The notes: generated by a model not told the origin, from the sequence alone. 64,000 nt of DNA from Oceanobacter antarcticus (GCF_044962685.1 NZ_JBBKTX010000020.1:30897-94896), one strand, 5' to 3'. Shown: positions 37,365 to 46,126, counted from the stretch's first letter. Numbers and translations: made by a program.

Positions 37365-38078
37365 ATGACACGTTCCCGTATGGCAGTAAACCGCCGCCGT
37401 CAGCAGGCCCTGCGGCAACGCCATGTGCCGCAACCAGCGGCAATAACGCCGTCGTGGTCTGGCTCGTTCTGGCTGTTGCTGGCGGCCAGCCTGCTGCTGA
37501 TCTGGTTGCTGTTGCAGGCAGCTCCGGCGCTTGCCAGCGACGCCGCTCGATCTGCGGCCCAACCTGCCGCTGCGCAGATGTCCGCTCAAGCCGCAGCTTG
37601 TCCGGCGGTGTTCCATCAACAAATGAAGCAATTACACAGCAGCAAGATACTCAATGTCTGCGACGTCGTTAATGGCCACCCGGTGCTACTGGTAAACACT
37701 GCCAGCCATTGTGGTTTTTCCGGGCAATTTGCCGATCTGGAAGCACTGCATGAAACTTATAAAGATCGTGGCCTGGTGGTTATTGGCGTGGCGTCCAACA
37801 GCTTTGATCAGGAAGCTAAGACCGAAGAAGAAGCCGCAGAAGTGTGTTTCAAGAACTTCGGTGTCACCTTTACCATGATGGCTCCGGTGCCGGTCAAGGG
37901 TGCTAACGCGCATCCGTTGTTTCAGGAAATGGCCCGCCAAGCCGGTGCACCGCGCTGGAATTTCTACAAGTATCTGCTGAATGCCGATGGCAAGGTGGTG
38001 GAATCCTGGTCCAGTTTTGGAATGCCAGACGACGATGATTTGGCTGCGGTACTGGCGCAGCAGCCCGATAAAAGCTGA
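37365..38078 (+). CDS. Membrane-anchored glutathione peroxidase family protein
   Basis: 237 residues. An Arg-rich cytoplasmic head (RRRQQALRQRH) and one TM helix (GSFWLLLAASLLLIWLLLQA, about residues 33-52) precede a linker and a thioredoxin-fold peroxidase domain, predicted in the periplasm. The peroxidatic Cys is C116 in NTASHCGFSGQF; the conserved WNFYKYL segment follows near residue 205. The usual NQF motif with catalytic Gln is NSF here (GVASNSFDQE), so the standard Cys-Gln-Trp-Asn site is altered. The start is fixed by TTGGAGG, 6 bases before ATG 37365. Likely role: reduction of lipid or hydrogen peroxides at the membrane, with an unknown reductant. Confidence 0.87.
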   Translation: MTRSRMAVNRRRQQALRQRHVPQPAAITPSWSGSFWLLLAASLLLIWLLLQAAPALASDAARSAAQPAAAQMSAQAAACPAVFHQQMKQLHSSKILNVCDVVNGHPVLLVNTASHCGFSGQFADLEALHETYKDRGLVVIGVASNSFDQEAKTEEEAAEVCFKNFGVTFTMMAPVPVKGANAHPLFQEMARQAGAPRWNFYKYLLNADGKVVESWSSFGMPDDDDLAAVLAQQPDKS

Positions 38079-38379
38079 AGCAGAACGTCAGCTGGATGAG
38101 CTGCTTCAAATGCGGTTGGCACGTTCTGCGCCTGCATCTTAAATCAGCCGTCATACAGGCTATTATTCGGACTGTCATTTTTGGCAGGTTGCTGAAAATA
38201 GTGGCAGTCGATTGGCTTGTTTCAGCGGTTGTCTGGTTTTGTCTTGTTATTTTGTTGTTGTGAAGCGCCTCGAATCTCTTGGTGGCTAGCTGCCAAACGA
38301 CTGATTTTTATGATTATTTTGGGCTGTAAACTTTAAATATTCCTGCTTGGGAATATTGGCCTCGCTGTTGCTATTTCTA

Positions 38380-38540
38380 GGAGCCTGTCGGACTTGGGCG
38401 TTCGTTGCGAGTGCAAGGCTGGTTGGCGCGATGTTTACGCGAATGTGAGGCGAATAGTGATTCTGTTTACCAAAAAGTTGCGTAAAAAGAGCCAAATCCA
38501 GCTTTTCCGCAGTAGAGCAGACTTGAGCTAGACAGGCTCC
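38380..38540. mobile_element. MITE-like element upstream of the SQR-like gene
   Basis: A 161-bp segment bounded by GGAGCCTGTC (38380-38389) and its exact inverted copy GACAGGCTCC (38531-38540). Similarity extends imperfectly inward (GGACTTGGG versus the complement of CAGACTTGAGC). It contains no gene of its own, and a spurious minus-strand frame runs through it. The size, terminal inverted repeats and intergenic position fit a miniature inverted-repeat element. No clear target duplication is visible. The rest of the 38079-38575 gap shows nothing convincing. Confidence 0.5.
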
Positions 38541-38575
38541 CACACCAAGATACACAACAAGAAGTGAGGCTGAGC

Positions 38576-39853
38576 ATGGCGAGAATCATCGTATTGGGCG
38601 CAGGCACTGGCGGTATGGCCGGTGCGTATGAAATTCGTGAGTTGTTGGGCAAGGGTCATCAGGTGACGGTGATTAATGAGCGGGAAGATTTCCAGTTTGT
38701 GCCGTCCAATCCCTGGATTGCTGTGCGCTGGCGCGAACGTCCTGAAATCAGTTTTCCGATTCGTCCTTATCTGGAGAAGAAGGGCATCGAGTTTATTGCG
38801 TCGTCGGTGACGGCGATCGAGCCGGATAAGAATAGCCTGACGTTGAAGGATGGTTCGCAGCAGTCTTACGATTATCTGGTGATTTGCACCGGGCCAAAGC
38901 TTAATTTTGCGGCTATCGAAGGTGCCGGGCCTCACGGTGGTTTTACCCAGTCGGTTTGTACGCTGGATCATTCGGAAGCCTGTCGTGACGACGTTGATCA
39001 ACTGATAGATGAGCCAGGGCCGGTAGTGGTTGGAGCCATGCCGGGGGCTTCGTGTTTTGGCCCGGCGTATGAGTATGCTTTTATTCTGGAGACTGAATTA
39101 CGCAAGCGTAAGGTTCGTGACCGGGTGCCGATGATGTATATTTCCAGCGAGCCTTATATCGGCCATTTGGGTCTGGGTGGGGTGGGCGATTCCAAGTCGA
39201 TGCTGGAAAGCGAGTTGCGTAACCGCCATATCAAGTGGATTACCAATGCCAGCGTGACGCGGGTGGAAGCGGGCATGATGTATGTGGATGAGCTGAATGA
39301 CGATGGTTCTCTGAAGCAGCAGCATGAGGTGCCGTTCAAACATTCGATGATGTTGCCGTCGTTTGTTGGTGTTGATCCGGTGGCTGAGGTCGAGGGGCTG
39401 GTGAATCCGAAAGGTTTTGTGATTATTGATGAGTTCCAGCGTAATCCGACTTGGAAGAATATCTTTGCGGCGGGTGTCTGTGTGGCTATTCCACCAGTGG
39501 AGGTGACGCCGGTGCCTACCGGTACGCCAAAAACCGGTTATATGATTGAGTCGATGATGACGGCGATCGCTCACAATTTGCATGCCGATTTGGAAGGCGG
39601 TGTTGCGGATGCAAAGGGTACTTGGGCGGCGATTTGTCTGGCCGATATGGGGGATACGGGGGCGGCGTTTGTGGCTATTCCGCAGATTCCACCGCGTAAT
39701 GTGACCTGGTTTAAGCAGGGTAAATGGGTGCATCTGGCCAAGGTGGCGTTTGAAAAGTACTTTATTCGTAAAATGAAAACCGGTTCCAGTGAGCCTGTGT
39801 TCGAGAAGTACACGCTCAAGGCGCTGGGAATTAACCGTCTGAAAGATGACTGA
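38576..39853 (+). CDS. Sulfide:quinone oxidoreductase-like FAD flavoprotein
   Basis: A 425-residue two-dinucleotide-domain flavoprotein. The N-terminal FAD motif is IIVLGAGTGGMAGAYEIREL. Next come the SQR/NDH-2 segment EDFQFVPSNPWIAVRWRERP, ICTGPKLNF, a Cys in GAMPGASCFGPAYEYAF and a second Cys in FAAGVCVAIPPVEVTPVPTG. These are placed like the redox Cys pair of sulfide:quinone oxidoreductases. The C-terminus has FKQGKWVHLAKVAFEKYFIR, an amphipathic membrane-binding end typical of SQR. Expected role: oxidation of sulfide to polysulfide with electrons to quinone. The start is ATG 38576, after GAGG. Monocistronic, followed by a strong terminator. Confidence 0.85.
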   Translation: MARIIVLGAGTGGMAGAYEIRELLGKGHQVTVINEREDFQFVPSNPWIAVRWRERPEISFPIRPYLEKKGIEFIASSVTAIEPDKNSLTLKDGSQQSYDYLVICTGPKLNFAAIEGAGPHGGFTQSVCTLDHSEACRDDVDQLIDEPGPVVVGAMPGASCFGPAYEYAFILETELRKRKVRDRVPMMYISSEPYIGHLGLGGVGDSKSMLESELRNRHIKWITNASVTRVEAGMMYVDELNDDGSLKQQHEVPFKHSMMLPSFVGVDPVAEVEGLVNPKGFVIIDEFQRNPTWKNIFAAGVCVAIPPVEVTPVPTGTPKTGYMIESMMTAIAHNLHADLEGGVADAKGTWAAICLADMGDTGAAFVAIPQIPPRNVTWFKQGKWVHLAKVAFEKYFIRKMKTGSSEPVFEKYTLKALGINRLKDD

Positions 39854-40015
39854 TGCCTATTTTCAGACAATGCGCATTAAGCGCAGGGTCTCGCTCCCTA
39901 TCAAATAGCCGTCGTGGTGAGTCGTTGAGTTGAGTCGCGGTGATTTAGTCGCGGTAATTTAAAAGGTAGCGGCTATTGGCATCCTGCGAGGCGAATGATG
40001 GTTTTTGGGCCAGAT

Positions 40016-40056
40016 AAGGCTATCAGCAATACTACTGCTGATAGCCTTTATTTTTT
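40016..40056 (+). terminator. Rho-independent terminator after the SQR-like gene
   Basis: A perfect 13-bp stem (AAGGCTATCAGCA / TGCTGATAGCCTT) with a 7-base loop is followed by TTATTTTTT. It separates the SQR-like gene from the convergent diaA gene, whose stop codon lies 10 bases further. Confidence 0.92.
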
Positions 40057-40066
40057 AACGGCTGTT

Positions 40067-40651
40067 TTATTCTTCGCCAAACAGCGAACAGTCGATGTAG
40101 TCGCAGAGGCAGTGAATCACCAACAAGTGGACTTCCTGTATGCGGGCAGTCACTGTCGATGGCACGCGGATTTCAACATCGTCTGTGGTCAGCAGTGAGG
40201 CCATATCGCCGCCGTCTTTTCCTGATAGGGCAATGACGGTCATTTCCCGTTCATGGGCTGCTTGAATAGCCTGCACTACGTTGGCCGAGTTACCACTGGT
40301 GGATATCGCCAGCAGAATATCGCCCTTGTTGCCCAGCGCCCGGATCTGCTTGGAAAAGATTTCGTTGTAGCTGTAGTCGTTGGCAATCGACGTCATGGTG
40401 GATGAGTCGGTGGTCAGAGCGAACGCGGGCAGCCCTGGACGTTCGCGTTCAAAACGGTTGAGCAGCTCGGAGGAAAAATGCTGGGCATCTCCGGCTGATC
40501 CACCGTTGCCGCAGCTGAGAATCTTGTTGCCACCGAGAATGGCATTCACCATCGTCTGACCGCCTCGTTCGATAAAGGGGGGCAGTTGCTCAGCGGCGAG
40601 CGCCTTGGTTTCAATACTGTTGCCAAAATGGCTGATGATGCGATCTTGCAC
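40067..40651 (-). CDS. diaA: SIS-domain DnaA initiator-associating protein
   Basis: A 194-residue SIS (sugar isomerase) domain protein of the DiaA/GmhA group. DiaA tetramers bind DnaA and promote orderly initiation at oriC. Motifs: CGNGGSAGDAQHFSSELLNR, LTTDSSTMTSIANDYSYNEI, ISTSGNSANVVQAIQAA and the C-terminal VHLLVIHCLCDYID. The sequence alone cannot fully exclude phosphoheptose isomerase (GmhA), but the neighbours yraN, lpoA and rsmI are the classical diaA context of gammaproteobacteria. Confidence 0.9.
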   Translation of the reverse strand: MQDRIISHFGNSIETKALAAEQLPPFIERGGQTMVNAILGGNKILSCGNGGSAGDAQHFSSELLNRFERERPGLPAFALTTDSSTMTSIANDYSYNEIFSKQIRALGNKGDILLAISTSGNSANVVQAIQAAHEREMTVIALSGKDGGDMASLLTTDDVEIRVPSTVTARIQEVHLLVIHCLCDYIDCSLFGEE

Positions 40652-40746
40652 GGTGGTTCTCCGTCATCAGAAGCCGACAATGGTAATGCATCAATCGGGA
40701 TAAGACCAAGGCTCGAGGGTGAATTGATTATCAAATACAGCAAGAT

Positions 40747-41109
40747 TCAGAAGGCGTTTTGTATCCAGTCGAATGTTACCGGGTCGCCACAGCCGGACAA
40801 CACATCAAAACGGCAGTCTGGTAACGGTTGGGCATACTGCTGTTGCAGGTAGTGTTCGGCGGCCAGGCGCAGTTTCTGTTGTTTGCTGACGGTTACCGTT
40901 TCTGCCCCGGAGCCATAAGAATTCCGTTTGCGATAACGCACTTCGATAAATACCAGTACGTTGTTGTGGCGAAAGATCAGGTCAATTTCGCCGCGGCGAG
41001 TGTAATAATTACGGGCTTCAAATTCTAGCCCGTGTCCCCGTAAAAACTGTTCAGCCGCTGCTTCTATTTGCTGGCCCATGGCGCGGCGGGAAACCTGGTG
41101 AATGGCCAT
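40747..41109 (-). CDS. yraN: YraN family (UPF0102) nuclease-fold protein
   Basis: 120 residues of the UPF0102 family with a restriction-endonuclease-like core: AEQFLRGHGLEFEARNYYTR, then RRGEIDLIFRHNNVLVFIEV carrying the Asp and Glu of a PD-(D/E)xK-type site, then KQQKLRLAAEHYL. Biochemical function is unproven; a role in DNA processing is inferred from the fold. It lies 10 bases after lpoA on the same strand, as in E. coli and relatives. Confidence 0.92.
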   Translation of the reverse strand: MAIHQVSRRAMGQQIEAAAEQFLRGHGLEFEARNYYTRRGEIDLIFRHNNVLVFIEVRYRKRNSYGSGAETVTVSKQQKLRLAAEHYLQQQYAQPLPDCRFDVLSGCGDPVTFDWIQNAF

Positions 41110-41119
41110 TGGAAGACTG

Positions 41120-42916
41120 CTACTGCTGACTCAGCAGTGCCGGGCGGCCAGAGCGGAAAATGGCGCATTCACTTTGCCGATGGATGCGGCGCTGGGCATC
41201 CAGTTGGATGCTCCCGGTCTCTCCATCAAGGCGGTTGTCCGGGAAGGCTTGCAGTTGCGGCAGGCGTGGTAACAGGCGATAGGCATCAACCCCCAGCGCA
41301 TACAGGCGCAGATACGGCCCCTGGCCGCTGTCACTGTTTTTTTCTACCTGGTTGTAAAGCTGACCACCTTCCAATACCCAGGGCAGGTCGCAAAACCGGA
41401 TGCCGTTCAGGTCGCGATCATGGTTGGGGTCGGGTTGGCCGCTGTAAACGTGTGAGGTGGCGTAAACGGGCAGATCACCAGCGAAGTTGAATGCCAGTGT
41501 TGGTTTGATCTGGCGCGCTTGCTGTGGCTGGGCAACGAGGAATACCCAGTCGACATCCTGACGGCGACGGGGTTCAAATTCGGTTGATTGACGTAATAAC
41601 TGGCGCATTAGCCGATTGCGGCTAGCGCTGTCGTCGACGTTCAGCAGTGCCTTGATATCCGGGTTGTAATCGCTCTGGCTGGTGTAAAAACGGGTCTCGC
41701 CCAGTTCGCCGCCCAGTGCCAGCCAGTGATCCCGGAAAGCGGTAAAAATTCGCTCGCCCCAGGGGCCTTCAGGAATCATCACCAGTGCCCGGCGATGACC
41801 ATCTGCCCAGGCTTGCTCGGCCACCTGAATAGCTTCATCTTCCGGGGCCAGGCCAAATTGATACAGATTAGCCGGTGTGCTGGCTTCGTTGTTGGGGCTT
41901 GGGTCACCATAGTTCAGCGCCAGTGTGGGAATCGCCAGTTCTGGGCGCTGTGCCAGCGTCACGACTTCTTGCTTGCTGACTGGCCCAACAATCCATTGAG
42001 CACCGGTCATTAGCGCTTCGGCGTATCCCTGATCGACCGATTCTGCCCCTTGGCTGTCGAGCATGGTGAGTTCTGGGGTCGCTTGTCCTTTTTCCAGCGC
42101 CTGATAATAGGCGGCCAGAAATCCGTCCCGAATTGCCTGCCCGGAAGCTGCCAATGGACCAGACAATGGCAACATGAGGGCAACACGTTCCGGGCGTTGG
42201 GCGGCAAGTGTCGACAGGTACGCCAGACTGCCCGGCAATTGGCGAGCAGCCGGGTGCAGCGGGTTACGGCTGCGCCATTGTTCCAATGCTGCGATTTGAT
42301 CATCAAGGCTGAGGCCGGAATGTCGGGTCAGTATCGCCAGCTCTAGCCATTGCCCCAGTTCCGTGCCAGCATTTTGAGCACCCTTGTCCTTCAGTTCTTC
42401 CTCCGACATGGCCATCAACTGGTTCCAGATGCCTTCATGGTTACTGTTGGCCAGCGTGCCTTGCAGTACCGGGGCAATAAATACCCGTTCTCGCACTGCC
42501 GCGTAATGTTCTCCGCGCTGACCATACCAGGTAGCGCGCAGTAAACTGATACGGGCGTCCTGGGAGGACGTTGCCTGGTCTCGCAAGGACTGCAGTCGTT
42601 CAAGAGAATATTCGGCGCTGTCGGGTTGTTCGGACTTCAGTGCCAGCACGGTGGCGACCAGCAGCTGATCAATACGCTCGCTATTACTCAGCTGGCGTTG
42701 CTCCAGCTGTTGCAAATACTGGCTGGCGTTGCCAAACTCGCCCCTTTCAATCGCTGAACCCGCGCGTTGCAGCAGCTCGGCATTACTGACCTGAACAGGC
42801 TGAACGGCCTTTTCTGAGGTGTGTGGAGGAGCAGTAGCGCACCCGGCAAGACCTAACAGCATCACCGCTGTTGCGGTCGCCAAGAATTTCCATACCCCAG
42901 GTGTATTTCCCCGCAT
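41120..42916 (-). CDS. lpoA: Penicillin-binding protein activator LpoA (lipoprotein)
   Basis: An outer-membrane lipoprotein that activates the peptidoglycan synthase PBP1A from outside. The 598 residues start with a lipoprotein signal (lipobox LGLAGC, Cys 26, followed by Ala, so outer-membrane sorting). An N-terminal helical TPR-like domain follows (AELLQRAGSAIERGEFGNAS), then a C-terminal periplasmic-binding-protein fold (RVALMLPLSGPLAASGQAIR; RRALVMIPEGPWGERIFTAF). GGAAGAGAG precedes the ATG at 42916. That ATG overlaps, in opposite orientation, the start codon of rsmI. Confidence 0.93.
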   Translation of the reverse strand: MRGNTPGVWKFLATATAVMLLGLAGCATAPPHTSEKAVQPVQVSNAELLQRAGSAIERGEFGNASQYLQQLEQRQLSNSERIDQLLVATVLALKSEQPDSAEYSLERLQSLRDQATSSQDARISLLRATWYGQRGEHYAAVRERVFIAPVLQGTLANSNHEGIWNQLMAMSEEELKDKGAQNAGTELGQWLELAILTRHSGLSLDDQIAALEQWRSRNPLHPAARQLPGSLAYLSTLAAQRPERVALMLPLSGPLAASGQAIRDGFLAAYYQALEKGQATPELTMLDSQGAESVDQGYAEALMTGAQWIVGPVSKQEVVTLAQRPELAIPTLALNYGDPSPNNEASTPANLYQFGLAPEDEAIQVAEQAWADGHRRALVMIPEGPWGERIFTAFRDHWLALGGELGETRFYTSQSDYNPDIKALLNVDDSASRNRLMRQLLRQSTEFEPRRRQDVDWVFLVAQPQQARQIKPTLAFNFAGDLPVYATSHVYSGQPDPNHDRDLNGIRFCDLPWVLEGGQLYNQVEKNSDSGQGPYLRLYALGVDAYRLLPRLPQLQAFPDNRLDGETGSIQLDAQRRIHRQSECAIFRSGRPALLSQQ

Positions 42917-43772
42917 GAGCTCTCTTCCCGATTCTGTTAGCGCCACGCTGTACGTTGTGGCAACGCCAATAGGCAACCTGGCTGACCTGACCGAACGGGC
43001 CCGTCAGGTGCTGAGTGCCGTGAATTTAATTGCCTGCGAGGATACCAGACATACCCAGAGATTGCTCCAGCACCTGGGCCTGCGCAAGCCCATGTTATCG
43101 GTACACGATCACAATGAACGTGACCGTATTCAGCAGGTGATGGATCACCTGGATCAGGGCCGTGATATCGCTCTGGTATCCGATGCCGGTACGCCATTGA
43201 TTTCTGATCCCGGTTATCCATTAGTACAGGCGCTGCGTCAGGCTGGCCACAAGGTGGTGCCGATTCCGGGGGCCAGTGCCATGATTACGGCGTTGTCGGC
43301 GGCCGGTTTGCCGACAGACCGGTTTACCTTTGAAGGGTTTTTGCCACATAAAAGCAGTGGCCGTAAAGAACGTCTGCGCGCCATTGTCCAGGACACCTGC
43401 ACTCTGGTGTTTTATGAAGCCAAACACCGGATTCTCAATACCCTTGAAGATATGTCCGACGTGCTCGGTGATCAACGAGAAGCCGTGGTGGCGCGGGAGC
43501 TGACCAAAACCTTCGAGAGTTTTTATCGGGGCACCTTGATGGAGATTCACGCCCAGCTGTCCAGCCATGATGACCATCAAAAAGGTGAGTTTGTGGTGAT
43601 GGTGACGGGGAATCCAGCGCCCGCACCGGCTTCTGAAATCGATACCGAACGGCTGTTTAAATTATTGTTGGCGGAGCTGCCGCCGAAAAAAGCAGCGGCG
43701 ATCATTGCTGAATTGACCGGTGAGAATAAAAAAGAACTGTATCAAAAAGCATTGGGTTGGAAAGACGCCTGA
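42915..43772 (+). CDS. rsmI: 16S rRNA (cytidine(1402)-2'-O)-methyltransferase
   Basis: A SAM-dependent enzyme methylating the ribose 2'-O of C1402 in the decoding centre of 16S rRNA. 285 residues with the tetrapyrrole-methylase fold: LYVVATPIGNLADLTERARQ, ACEDTRHTQRLLQHLG, LVSDAGTPLISDPGYPLV, VPIPGASAMITALSAAGLPT and FEGFLPHKSSGRKERL. The C-terminal RsmI tail is present (LPPKKAAAIIAELTGENKKE). The start ATG at 42915 is the only one giving the normal family N-terminus; AGGTG lies 11 bases upstream, inside the lpoA coding region. Confidence 0.95.
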   Translation: MSSLPDSVSATLYVVATPIGNLADLTERARQVLSAVNLIACEDTRHTQRLLQHLGLRKPMLSVHDHNERDRIQQVMDHLDQGRDIALVSDAGTPLISDPGYPLVQALRQAGHKVVPIPGASAMITALSAAGLPTDRFTFEGFLPHKSSGRKERLRAIVQDTCTLVFYEAKHRILNTLEDMSDVLGDQREAVVARELTKTFESFYRGTLMEIHAQLSSHDDHQKGEFVVMVTGNPAPAPASEIDTERLFKLLLAELPPKKAAAIIAELTGENKKELYQKALGWKDA

Positions 43773-43842
43773 TCTGGCTGACAGTCCGCTCCAGCACCGA
43801 ACCGGTGCGCTGCGGTTCTGCCGGTGTGCTGTATGACATTTT

Positions 43843-43848
43843 TATGAT
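43843..43848 (+). promoter_or_regulatory. Candidate -10 box for rnpB
   Basis: TATGAT lies 12-18 bases before the first conserved base of the RNase P RNA. No good -35 hexamer is visible at the standard distance. Confidence 0.35.
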
Positions 43849-43859
43849 AGTCTCCGCGC

Positions 43860-44234
<375 letters not shown>

Positions 44235-44240
44235 TATTTT

Positions 44241-44276
44241 AAAAACCCCACCGGCTGTGTCGGTGGGGTTTTTTTA
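44241..44276. terminator. Bidirectional terminator between rnpB and the Anbu gene
   Basis: An AAAAACCCCACCG / CGGTGGGGTTTTT stem with a 7-base loop and seven T on the plus strand terminates rnpB. The A-run on the left gives a T-run on the minus strand, so it can also end the convergent Anbu gene, whose stop codon overlaps it. Confidence 0.93.
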
Positions 44277-45017
44277 TGCTTCTTCTACCGGCTGACAGAC
44301 GTCACGGGTCAGCAGCGGTAGGTTGTCAAACAGTTCCTTGATGCCTTCAGACCAGGCCAGGCGCACCTGATGGAACATTTTGTCGTCTTCCTGAAGACGG
44401 ATCAGCCCTGGATTTTTCATGCCGCCCGTATGGTAGCAAACCAGATCCAGAGGCATCCCCACAGACAGATTGCTGCGCAGGGTGGAGTCCATGGAGATCA
44501 GACTGCAAAGCATGGCGCGATCAAGCGGTGTATTGAAGTTAATAATACGATCCAGTATCGGTTTGCCGTATTTGCTTTCGCCCACCTGAAAATAGGGGGT
44601 GTCTTCTCCGGCTTCAATAAAATTGCCTTGCGAATAGACGTTAAACAAACGGTGCGGTTCGCCCTTGATCTGCCCACTTACCAGCATGCTGCAGCTGAAA
44701 TCAACACCTTGGGACTGCCCCTGATCGCGCTTGATCACTTCTCTTATGGTTTTGCCCACCAGCTCGGCGACATCAAACATGGTCGGCACATTCAGTGCGT
44801 GGCGTTCGGCGTTGCGTATGGTGGTTTGCAACAGCGTAATGACACTTTGGGTGGTGGCCAGATTGCCAGCACTTTGCAGGAAAATAACCCGCTCTCCCGG
44901 TACTTCGAGAACATGTAATTTGCGGAAGCTGGCGATATGGTCAACACCGGCATTGGTGCGGGAGTCGGATGTTAAAACCAGTCCGTTCTCGACTTTCAGT
45001 GCGACGCAGTAGGTCAT
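44274..45017 (-). CDS. Anbu-type proteasome-like protease
   Basis: A 247-residue Ntn-hydrolase of the Anbu (ancestral beta-subunit) family, bacterial relatives of proteasome beta subunits and HslV. The protein begins MTYCVALKVENGLVLTSDSR: removal of Met exposes Thr as the presumed nucleophile, and the DSR segment matches the conserved Asp of Ntn hydrolases. Further family blocks are FLQSAGNLATTQSVI, YSQGNFIEAGEDTPYFQVGE and SVGMPLDLVCYHTG. The frame is open 38 codons further upstream, but AGGAAG sits 8 bases before ATG 45017 and no propeptide is expected. Anbu genes usually sit with a transglutaminase-like, an alpha-E and an ATP-grasp gene; none are adjacent here. Confidence 0.9.
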   Translation of the reverse strand: MTYCVALKVENGLVLTSDSRTNAGVDHIASFRKLHVLEVPGERVIFLQSAGNLATTQSVITLLQTTIRNAERHALNVPTMFDVAELVGKTIREVIKRDQGQSQGVDFSCSMLVSGQIKGEPHRLFNVYSQGNFIEAGEDTPYFQVGESKYGKPILDRIINFNTPLDRAMLCSLISMDSTLRSNLSVGMPLDLVCYHTGGMKNPGLIRLQEDDKMFHQVRLAWSEGIKELFDNLPLLTRDVCQPVEEA

Positions 45018-45356
45018 GTTGCATGCTTCCTGTAAAAAGGCGATCTTTGCTGTACGCATACCCTTTGTGCACAGCGAGCGCCTGGTAAGATTGGCAGCCA
45101 TTGTAATCGGCGAATATGTCGGGTCAATCACACAAGTGAACAGATTTACGGAATGCTACTCACCGTCCTGAAACAGGTGAACTCGTCTTAGCTGCAAGCA
45201 AGTTCAGTGAGTTATCTTGCTTGTAACAAAGGCAATCAAGGTGACCCGTTACACTCGGCATATTGGGTTCGGAGTTCGGTGCGATTGGTAAGTTAATCGT
45301 GGAGCGCCTTATTGCAAGCGTTATGCACCTTAGAGCCAAGTGTATCGATGGTAGAT

Positions 45357-45755
45357 AATACCTACACGAAAAGCAGATCAACGCCCACATCCCAGACAAC
45401 CAGTTCCGCAGCCATGATCCCAAGTTTGCTCATCAAAAAGAGAAATACGGCAAAATCTACCGAGCTACACCGACTGGATGAAACATCGAGTCGACAGCCC
45501 CCACGGCAAACAAATCTACAGCCACCGGATGTCCGTTGTCGAACCGGTATTCGGCAACATCGGCACCAACAAAAGACCGAACCGCTTCAGCCTGAGAGGA
45601 AAAATCAAAGTACAGGGACAATGGCAACTGTATTGCCTGGTGCATAATGTAGAAAAACTGGCGAAATATGGGCATCTAAGCCAGTAAAACAGAATCAATA
45701 CAGCCTTAGAACAGGCAAGGAAAGCGATATGGTATTTGGCTTATAGACGACCAAA
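45357..45755 (+). pseudogene. IS1182-family transposase remnant
   Basis: Decayed C-terminal part of an IS1182-type DDE transposase. One frame gives INAHIPDNQFRSHDPKFAHQ then a stop. After an internal deletion, another frame (45478-45687) gives DSPHGKQIYSHRMSVVEPVF followed by RPNRFSLRGKIKVQGQWQLY, which is the typical C-terminal block. A tail (NRINTALEQARKAIWYLAY) follows a stop. The N-terminal catalytic half is missing. The sequence between the Anbu gene and this remnant (45018-45356) shows nothing else convincing. Confidence 0.75.
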
Positions 45756-45881
45756 AGCTGAAAACACAGAATAAACAAATGGTGGCCGATAAAAAACTGG
45801 CAATCGAAAATAAATAACAGAGCACGAGCGGTTGGTGGGAAAAGCGGGTTAGAAACAGGTTTTTCTACAGGATTGTTATGC

Positions 45882-45940
45882 AATGCCATTAACTTAGCGA
45901 GTAGTTGACTTCAAAAACACTGACTTAAGTTAATGACATT
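45882..45940. repeat. 15-bp inverted repeat
   Basis: AATGCCATTAACTTA (45882-45896) and TAAGTTAATGACATT (45926-45940) are inverted copies with one mismatch, separated by 29 bases. They look like juxtaposed insertion-sequence ends, and they lie between the IS1182 and IS66 remnants. Confidence 0.5.
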
Positions 45941-45947
45941 ACAGCCC

Positions 45948-46097
45948 ATGATGCACAGCCTGATAGAAACCGCCAAAGCGAACGACCTGGAGCCTTACGC
46001 GTATTTACGGAGAGTGTTTGCCCAGTTGCCGTTATGCGAAAACGTGGAAGACATCGAAAAACTGCTGCCTGAGAATATGAAAGCAGCCGTTATTTAA
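45948..46097 (+). pseudogene. IS66-family transposase (TnpC) C-terminal fragment
   Basis: A 49-residue frame beginning MMHSLIETAKANDLEPYAYL and ending EDIEKLLPENMKAAVI matches the last residues of IS66-family transposases. The rest of the gene is missing. The stop lies 7 bases before the right terminal repeat of the element (46104-46126). Confidence 0.85.
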
Positions 46098-46103
46098 ATC
46101 GGT

Positions 46104-46126
46104 AGATGGGGTTGTTTGAGCGTTTA
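46104..46126 (+). repeat. IS66 right terminal inverted repeat, interrupted by the group II intron
   Basis: Bases 46104-46126 are the exact reverse complement of 53905-53927. The final base of the 24-bp repeat (C) is found at 48051, directly after the 3' end of the group II intron. Joining 46126 to 48051 therefore recreates a perfect 24/24 match to the left repeat at 53904-53927. Confidence 0.85.

Noticed and set aside
38094..38264. Short plus-strand frame with a hydrophobic tail after the glutathione peroxidase gene
   Set aside because: No ribosome site, no family resemblance, and it lies in an otherwise noncoding gap; treated as chance.
38286..38555. 89-residue minus-strand frame overlapping the MITE-like element
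   Set aside because: It spans the terminal repeat and has no start signal; typical spurious frame inside a small inverted-repeat element.
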